A stretch of DNA of 5,955 nucleotides from Ruminococcus sp. UBA5129 (GTDB lineage Bacteria; Bacillota; Clostridia; Oscillospirales; Ruminococcaceae), in contig DHYN01000051.1 of assembly GCA_002414125.1 (NCBI GenBank), positions 16,041 through 21,995 of the forward strand. Reading direction: 5' to 3'. This document shows, piece by piece, positions 5,933-5,955 of this stretch. How positions within the stretch are numbered: the first letter of the stretch is position 1; each line of letters opens with the position of its first letter. A model generated the notes under the pieces. That model was not told the DNA's origin and made no database searches. It saw only the letters and a list, made by a program, of their open reading frames with translations. Position numbers and translations under genes: made by a program.

Positions 5933-5955
5933 AAAATCACCGCCGCTTTAAAGGA

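Noticed and set aside
1..5955. tRNA genes, CRISPR repeats, insertion sequences or long direct repeats
   Set aside because: I looked for cloverleaf-like ends, regularly spaced repeats, transposase motifs and terminal inverted repeats and found none. The window is almost fully occupied by housekeeping-like coding sequence.
5933..5955. Promoter for the MBOAT operon at the right edge
   Set aside because: Only 23 bases are visible. They contain a ribosome binding site but no recognisable -10 or -35 pair, so the promoter or a further upstream gene must lie outside the window.

Overview
The window (about 6 kb, moderate G+C) looks like chromosomal DNA of a Firmicute, most likely a Ruminococcus-type clostridium (Oscillospiraceae). 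The reasons are strong GGAGG-type ribosome binding sites, a consensus housekeeping promoter, a lipoprotein muramidase with Ig-like repeats, an MBOAT/DHHW acetylation pair, and the character of the proteins. The genus is inference. All real genes are on the minus strand, so transcription runs from high to low coordinates. There are two tightly packed gene groups and no gene-free stretch longer than about 140 bases.

Upstream group (5932 down to 2088): an AlgI/DltB-family membrane O-acyltransferase (MBOAT), a membrane-anchored DHHW/AlgX-AlgJ-like SGNH acetyltransferase, and a lipoprotein with two Ig-like domains and a C-terminal GH25 muramidase domain. The gaps are 12 and 20 nt, so this is probably one operon. 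The first two genes form a standard two-component machine that moves acetyl groups across the membrane onto an extracellular polymer. The third cuts peptidoglycan. Together they suggest cell-surface glycan modification and remodelling. The promoter lies beyond the right edge.

Control region (2091 down to 1948): a perfect TTGACA-N17-TATAAT promoter whose -35 box overlaps the stop codon of the muramidase gene. It is followed by a roughly 109-nt leader. The leader holds a small hairpin with an A-rich tail resembling a preQ1-I riboswitch aptamer, a competing antiterminator pairing, and a strong intrinsic terminator directly before the queD ribosome binding site. I read it as a transcription-terminating preQ1 OFF switch.

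Downstream group (1947 down to the left edge): queD, queE, folE and queC (the last cut by the window edge), with gaps of 2 to 5 nt. These four enzymes convert GTP to preQ0: FolE makes dihydroneopterin triphosphate, QueD makes 6-carboxy-tetrahydropterin, QueE makes 7-carboxy-7-deazaguanine and QueC makes preQ0. This is the start of queuosine tRNA modification. The pathway and the riboswitch ligand support each other.

No tRNA, rRNA, CRISPR, mobile element or pseudogene was seen. The gene families are all known. The most interesting points are the detailed leader architecture, its position as the only visible terminator for the upstream operon, folE being placed under a putative preQ1 gate, and the O-acetylation plus muramidase cassette.
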